Made by a program: the position numbers and the translations under genes. A DNA stretch of 10,090 nucleotides from Sulfurimonas sp. (GTDB lineage Bacteria > Campylobacterota > Campylobacteria > Campylobacterales > Sulfurimonadaceae), in contig JAMOMX010000271.1 of the NCBI GenBank assembly GCA_027066935.1, positions 1 through 10,090 of the forward strand, in the 5' to 3' direction. The notes below the pieces were generated by a model. That model saw only the letters and a program-made list of their open reading frames with translations. It made no database searches and had not been told where the DNA came from. Positions 5,750 to 10,090 of this stretch are shown here, in pieces (position 1 is the first letter of the stretch; each line of letters opens with the position of its first letter).

Positions 5750-7827
5750 CTATACTCAAGCCCTGCATAAAATTGACGAGGATCACCTGGAGAGTAACTA
5801 TCTCTGTATTTAGAGCTTGCACTTACCACATATTTTTCATCAGTTATGTTTGTAATTTTGGTAAATATGCGAACATTTTTACTGTAAGTATAATCAGCTT
5901 TTAAATTTCCAATACTATAACCTTCATATTCTGCATGTTTTGGTTTTATCAAATCTGTTTCATGAGCATCATTCATCCAATATGAGCCAACATATTGATA
6001 CTCAGCCATAACTCTTAAGCTTTTAAGATATTTTGGTGTATATATTAAACGGGCATTTCCTAAATGGTTTGGTGCATTAGCAATTTCATTATCTTCATAT
6101 TGAGCATCATCTACATAATTATGTTTAGAATAAGAATATGCAATATGTCCAGCCCACTCCCGTGTAGCCTGAATCTGTGCAGTAACTTCAACCCCCTTAT
6201 GGATAGTACTACCACCATTATCATAATAACTGTTACCAGTGGTACTGTTTTCATATTGTGTAATTGTATCATCAACACTCATATAATAAAGGGTTACTTC
6301 AGTATAAGTTTTTTCATTAAAATATTTTTTTATACCAACTTCATAAGTGTTTGAAGTCTCCGGATCTAGTGCAACCTCTTCATATCCAGCTTTCATAGAG
6401 TAAAGTCTAGAAGCTTGTGGTATACGAAAACCATTAGCATAACGTGCATATATATTTATATCCTGTGCAGGCTGATAGCTAAGTGAAAGTTTTGGACTTA
6501 GATGTGAAAAACTATCTTTTGTATCTGCTGGACGATAATATACACCTGAGGGATCTGTACTATCTTGTTCAAGGTTATTTGTATAACTATAATGGTTATA
6601 GTCATAACGTAATCCAGCTGTTAATATAAAAGTTTTAGTTATATCATACTCAGCATGTAAATATGGTGCGATTGCCGTATATGCTACATCATAATCATAT
6701 AAAGCACCTTTAGTATATGTAGCACCACCCCATCCAGTTACTGTAAAATCAAAATCTTGGTTATATTTTCTAGATGAATTTGTATATTCTGCATCAAATC
6801 CACCAATTAAACGACCCCAAGAAAAATCATGAGTATTTTTTTGTAAAAGACCAAATGTAACAAGTTTACTGTCGTTAGTAGGATAATTTTTCTCCCATGT
6901 AGCTATATATTGATTACGATTGTAGCGAATATATGGAGTAAGTGTCATCTCTACACCATCAATAGAATAGTTACTCCACTCTACACTCAAGCGTGCATAA
7001 TCAAATTGTCTCATTACATCTACATTTTCCATAGCTGTAAAATAACCATCATCATCGCTAGCCAAAGTTGATCCACTTTCTATAAAACTATAATCTTCAA
7101 AACTATCAGCTTGTTCAGCATCTGTTACACTTGTATTAAAAATAATTTTTAAATCATTATCATCATTAACAATGTGATCATAACGGATATTTGCTTCAAA
7201 TCGATCTGTTTTTGTGTTATCTCGCCAACCATCACTATGCATATAACCAACACTTGCACGATAGGCACTTTTTTCATCAATAGTATCACTCATCTCAAGC
7301 GAACCTGAAATATACCCGTTACTACCAGCCATGGTTCTAGCAGATATTTCTTGCTCTTTAGATGGTTTTTTTAATGAAGAAACATTGATAACTGCTGCAA
7401 CCGCATCTGAACCATAAAGTGCAGTACCAGCACCTTTTAAAACCTCAACAGAAGTTGCACTTTGAAAAGTTGTATAAGCTAATCCGTTATGATTAAAAAA
7501 ACCAGAAGACTGAACAGGTATACCATCTTGTAAAAATAGATAATATGAACTTTTATTTTCCGGCATACGAATTGCCGTAGTGTGACCTATTACAGAGCCT
7601 GTTTGCTCAATGTGAACACCTGCAAGTGAGTTAAGCAGATCTTTTTGAAAGATAACTTGATCAAGTTCAATCTCCTCTTCACCTTTTGTAGATATACTCA
7701 AAGGCTGTTTGAGTACAGACTCTTCTATACCTGTAGCAACAACACTTAGTGGAGCCAACTCTATTACTGATGATTCAGCTAAAAGAGTTATAGCTGATAA
7801 CGATAACGCAATTATTGTTTTTTTCAT
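5743..7827 (-). CDS. TonB-dependent outer-membrane receptor, probably for a ferric chelate
   Basis: The 694-residue protein has a signal peptide (MKKTIIALSLSAITLLA, cut near residue 17) and a TonB-box-like stretch LAPLSVVATG (24-33). A plug domain follows at about 40-155, with FLQDGIPV (98-105) and the diagnostic VEVLKGAGTALYGSDAVAAV (127-146). The remainder is a 22-strand type barrel with many alternating aromatic strands. It ends YSPGDPRQFYAGLEYRW, so the last residue is Trp rather than the usual Phe. It should import a metal chelate using TonB-ExbBD energy; those genes are not in this window. The overlapping PepSY-type reductase gene downstream favours a ferric siderophore or similar substrate, but heme or copper chelates are possible. 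The ATG at 7827-7825 has AAGGG 11 bases upstream. The 55-base gap before it holds an imperfect dyad that could be an operator. Confidence 0.95.
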   Translation of the reverse strand: MKKTIIALSLSAITLLAESSVIELAPLSVVATGIEESVLKQPLSISTKGEEEIELDQVIFQKDLLNSLAGVHIEQTGSVIGHTTAIRMPENKSSYYLFLQDGIPVQSSGFFNHNGLAYTTFQSATSVEVLKGAGTALYGSDAVAAVINVSSLKKPSKEQEISARTMAGSNGYISGSLEMSDTIDEKSAYRASVGYMHSDGWRDNTKTDRFEANIRYDHIVNDDNDLKIIFNTSVTDAEQADSFEDYSFIESGSTLASDDDGYFTAMENVDVMRQFDYARLSVEWSNYSIDGVEMTLTPYIRYNRNQYIATWEKNYPTNDSKLVTFGLLQKNTHDFSWGRLIGGFDAEYTNSSRKYNQDFDFTVTGWGGATYTKGALYDYDVAYTAIAPYLHAEYDITKTFILTAGLRYDYNHYSYTNNLEQDSTDPSGVYYRPADTKDSFSHLSPKLSLSYQPAQDINIYARYANGFRIPQASRLYSMKAGYEEVALDPETSNTYEVGIKKYFNEKTYTEVTLYYMSVDDTITQYENSTTGNSYYDNGGSTIHKGVEVTAQIQATREWAGHIAYSYSKHNYVDDAQYEDNEIANAPNHLGNARLIYTPKYLKSLRVMAEYQYVGSYWMNDAHETDLIKPKHAEYEGYSIGNLKADYTYSKNVRIFTKITNITDEKYVVSASSKYRDSYSPGDPRQFYAGLEYRW

Positions 7828-7843
7828 ATTGTTAAATTCCCTT

Positions 7844-7861
7844 TTATTATCGAAATATTAA
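7844..7861 (-). promoter_or_regulatory. Imperfect dyad, candidate operator over the receptor promoter
   Basis: On the minus strand TTAATAT, centre TTCG, ATAATAA gives six of seven matched pairs across a 4-base centre. It lies 17 bases before the receptor ATG. Its left arm contains TAATAT, a plausible -10 box. A regulator bound here would occlude the promoter, and iron control by Fur would make biological sense. The site is not a good match to the classical Fur box, so the regulator is unassigned. Confidence 0.3.
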
Positions 7862-7882
7862 CAAAGGAGTGTTACAAATATG

Positions 7883-10090
7883 TTAAATGGAGATTATCTT
7901 AATCTCATCTTTTAAAAGATAACAAATATATCCTTTTACTTCATCACCTGTTATCTCTTTTATAGCTTTAACATAGTATTTGACCTGCTTTAGGTGATGC
8001 TCACTATAATTCAAAGAACTTTTATAGTCTATTATATTCCATACACTAGAAATTTGTTTAACTAGCAAATCTACATAACGAAGATTGTTGTTGTATCGCA
8101 GTGCTTTTTCTTTGAAACACTCCCCATCTGTTATAGTTTTAAACTCTTGATTTTGTGTAAGTTGTTTTACTCTAAAAGTTAAGTCTTCTACTTCATTTTC
8201 ATCTAAAGCATAACCATATTTATTTAACATCATATCTTTTGCATGAGATATTGAGCTCTCTTTAAAATCAGCCATCATCTCTAACATATAATGAAGTGCT
8301 AAACCAAAATTTTGTGCTTTTAAATCTTCATCTTCTTCAATCTCTAGTTTTAGTATGTCACTTTGAGTTCCATAATATAACTCTTTGTACTCAAGTTCTA
8401 TATTATTTGTTTTTGCAAATGATGGAGTTTTATTGTTGCATATTAAATTACCACTATTTCCAACTACTATATCCAAAATATCAAATACAGAATCTTTTGA
8501 TTTTTTAATTAAAAACAGATTTTCTTTAGCTCTAGTAAAAGCAACATACAGAGCATTTAAAGAATCTTCATGAACAAGCTTCTTTTCTTTTTTTAAAGCA
8601 TTTGCATAGTTGGCATCTAAATTTTCACGCCCTTTTATACGCAGATATATATTTTGTAATTTAATTCCATCATATTCATAGATAATGCTATCTCGAGAAG
8701 GTGGTGCTTTTTTAAGCCTATCCATAACTATTACATGTTCATACTCTAAACCTTTTGATTTGTGAACTGTTAAAACTCTTACACCGCTAAGTTCACTCAT
8801 AGCGGCACTCGTATCTATTCGCTCATATTCAAAAAGTAATGATTCTATATCTTGAGATGTGGAGATTAGATTTAAAAATCTAAGTAGATTAAAATCATTC
8901 TTAAATAGACCATATTCATCTATAACTTTTTTTACAATATCTAAAAGTTTGTTAATGTTTAAATCAACTCTATCTATCTCTTTTATATCTTGATTTATCA
9001 ATGCAAAAAAATTATGTTTGTATATATCTTCATTAAAATACAAATATTTCAGATACTCTAAAATTGCTTTTACACTTTGTTGATTTATTAGTTTTGTAGT
9101 GGTTTCAGTTACAACTTCTATATTTTCATCTTGGAGTTGAAGTTTTATTTTTTCTCCATCTCCATTTGTAGCACAAAGAATAGCTATCTCATCTATATTT
9201 GCACCAAGGCTGATTAGCCTTTTTACCTGAGTAGTTGTCTCTTCTAAAAGCTCATCATTTTGTATAATCTCAACATATCCGCCGTTAATACCATCTCGAA
9301 CTAACTGATCTTTATAATCTTTTATTTTTCCATCAAAAACTTTATTTACAAACTTTATCACCTCTTTTTGAGAACGATAATTTGTAAGTAGTTGCTTTTT
9401 TTGAGTATTGTTTTCTTGTGCTACTTCATCAAACAAAGCAGATACCCCACCACGAAACCTATATATAGACTGCTTCACATCCCCAACAAAGAAAAAACTT
9501 CCATTCTCAAACACACCGCTTCCAGAAGTTATCTCATTTATAAGAGGCTTAAGAATCTCATACTGCATTATAGAAGTGTCTTGAAACTCATCTAGTAACA
9601 TATGTTCTATTTGAGAGTCTAGTCTAAAATACAAAAACTCACTATCAACGCGCTCTTTTAAAAGATAATGAACGAGTACAGTTACATCATTAAAAGAGAG
9701 TTCGCTATCATCTATATAAAGTGCTTTTTTAGATTTTTCATAAATATCTAATAACTCATTTAGAGCATAAAAAAAGTTTTGCTCACGAGCTCTACTATGC
9801 TTTTTTACAGCATCCTGAATTCTAGTTAAGTGAGTATCCATCTCTGGTGTGTAACATTTTTTATAAGTTGCATACTCCATTGTCTCACGACCTATCCAAG
9901 CTTTTGCACTTAACTCAACAAAATTATCGGCTTTCATCCCATTTAATGCTGTTGTTGATGCTGCTTTACAAGAGTTTACTATTGTTTGTAACTCTTTAAA
10001 ACTACTCATTGCATCTTGCTCAAACTCCGATAAATCTTGTTTTACAAATTTAAGATGAGTTAACTCTTGTTTTTTTGCATAAAATGCTTC
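7883..10090 (-). CDS. addA: AddA/RecB-type helicase-nuclease, 5' partial
   Basis: The frame is open to the right edge, so the Met at 10009 is internal and 735 residues are visible (numbering below from that Met). UvrD/RecB helicase motifs are in order: LLDEFQDTS (138-146, Walker B), FFVGDVKQSIYRFRGG (173-188), LLTNYRSQ (207-214), VRVLTVHKSKGLEYEHV (410-426) and LYVAFTRAKENL (488-499). A C-terminal RecB-family nuclease follows, with H573, E634, D647, IIDYKSS (659-665) and the Q675-Y679 motif. All expected catalytic residues are therefore present. The protein should process double-strand DNA ends for RecA-dependent repair with an AddB partner. Walker A and roughly 180 residues lie outside the window, judging from Campylobacter AddA at about 920 residues. 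The gene ends at TAA 7885-7883, without a clear terminator before the receptor gene. Confidence 0.93.
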   Translation of the reverse strand, partial: EAFYAKKQELTHLKFVKQDLSEFEQDAMSSFKELQTIVNSCKAASTTALNGMKADNFVELSAKAWIGRETMEYATYKKCYTPEMDTHLTRIQDAVKKHSRAREQNFFYALNELLDIYEKSKKALYIDDSELSFNDVTVLVHYLLKERVDSEFLYFRLDSQIEHMLLDEFQDTSIMQYEILKPLINEITSGSGVFENGSFFFVGDVKQSIYRFRGGVSALFDEVAQENNTQKKQLLTNYRSQKEVIKFVNKVFDGKIKDYKDQLVRDGINGGYVEIIQNDELLEETTTQVKRLISLGANIDEIAILCATNGDGEKIKLQLQDENIEVVTETTTKLINQQSVKAILEYLKYLYFNEDIYKHNFFALINQDIKEIDRVDLNINKLLDIVKKVIDEYGLFKNDFNLLRFLNLISTSQDIESLLFEYERIDTSAAMSELSGVRVLTVHKSKGLEYEHVIVMDRLKKAPPSRDSIIYEYDGIKLQNIYLRIKGRENLDANYANALKKEKKLVHEDSLNALYVAFTRAKENLFLIKKSKDSVFDILDIVVGNSGNLICNNKTPSFAKTNNIELEYKELYYGTQSDILKLEIEEDEDLKAQNFGLALHYMLEMMADFKESSISHAKDMMLNKYGYALDENEVEDLTFRVKQLTQNQEFKTITDGECFKEKALRYNNNLRYVDLLVKQISSVWNIIDYKSSLNYSEHHLKQVKYYVKAIKEITGDEVKGYICYLLKDEIKIISI

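Noticed and set aside
6064..6354. Plus-strand ORF of 96 codons within the receptor gene
   Set aside because: It lies wholly antisense to a receptor with clear plug and barrel motifs, has an Ile/Ser/Thr-rich low-complexity translation and lacks a ribosome binding site.
8296..9595. Three plus-strand ORFs opposite addA
   Set aside because: The minus-strand frame holds ordered helicase and nuclease motifs across this whole span. The plus-strand translations are low-complexity Leu/Phe/Tyr.
10007..10009. Met codon as the start of the helicase-nuclease
   Set aside because: The frame stays open for 27 more codons to the window edge with coding-like sequence, and the Walker A motif expected near the N-terminus is missing, so the true start is outside the window.
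1..10090. Search for CRISPR arrays, insertion sequences, toxin-antitoxin pairs or defence genes
   Set aside because: No regularly spaced repeats, transposase motifs or recognised defence domains are present. The helicase-nuclease fits ordinary AddA rather than a defence-specific fusion.

Overview
The window looks like chromosomal DNA from a Campylobacterota (epsilonproteobacterial) organism, most like the Sulfurimonas/Sulfuricurvum side of the phylum. The support is the strong AT richness, T-rich promoters, typical rplM-rpsI and elongator tRNA-Met sequences, and an addA-type helicase-nuclease gene close to rplM-rpsI. I recall that last arrangement from Campylobacter jejuni. Species assignment is inference. 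Every gene except the fragment at the left edge lies on the minus strand, so the biological order runs from right to left.

Right part (10090 to 4421): the C-terminal 735 residues of an AddA/RecB-type helicase-nuclease come first. A 55-base gap with an interrupted dyad follows, then a two-gene overlapping unit. Its first gene encodes a 694-residue TonB-dependent outer-membrane receptor. Its second encodes a 442-residue four-helix membrane protein of the PepSY-associated (siderophore reductase-like) class. Together they look like an uptake-plus-reduction module: the receptor brings a metal chelate, probably ferric, into the periplasm, and the membrane protein may pass electrons to it through heme.

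Middle (4420 to 3480): rplM and rpsI form a compact ribosomal-protein operon. It has its own candidate promoter, a Shine-Dalgarno that overlaps the rplM stop codon, and a clear intrinsic terminator.

Left part (3450 to 1): a promoter-like sequence precedes a two-gene unit. The first gene encodes a membrane-anchored DUF945/YdgA-like protein of unknown function. Two bases after it comes an orphan family-5 (peptide/opine/nickel type) solute-binding protein, which probably starts at TTG. Next is a tRNA-Met(CAT) with a good -10 box. Between the tRNA 3' end and the left-edge gene are 283 bases without an intact gene. They contain a coding-like minus-strand stretch broken by a frameshift and stops, read here as a probable gene remnant. 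The left edge holds the last 31 codons of an unrecognised plus-strand gene converging on this region.

I see no CRISPR array, insertion sequence, transposase or obvious defence system. No convincing undescribed system is present. The most interesting items are the internally duplicated membrane reductase with Asp-box-like ectodomains, the apparent placement of the receptor/reductase pair between addA and rplM, the broken ORF beside the tRNA, and the pairing of an orphan binding protein with a DUF945-like protein.
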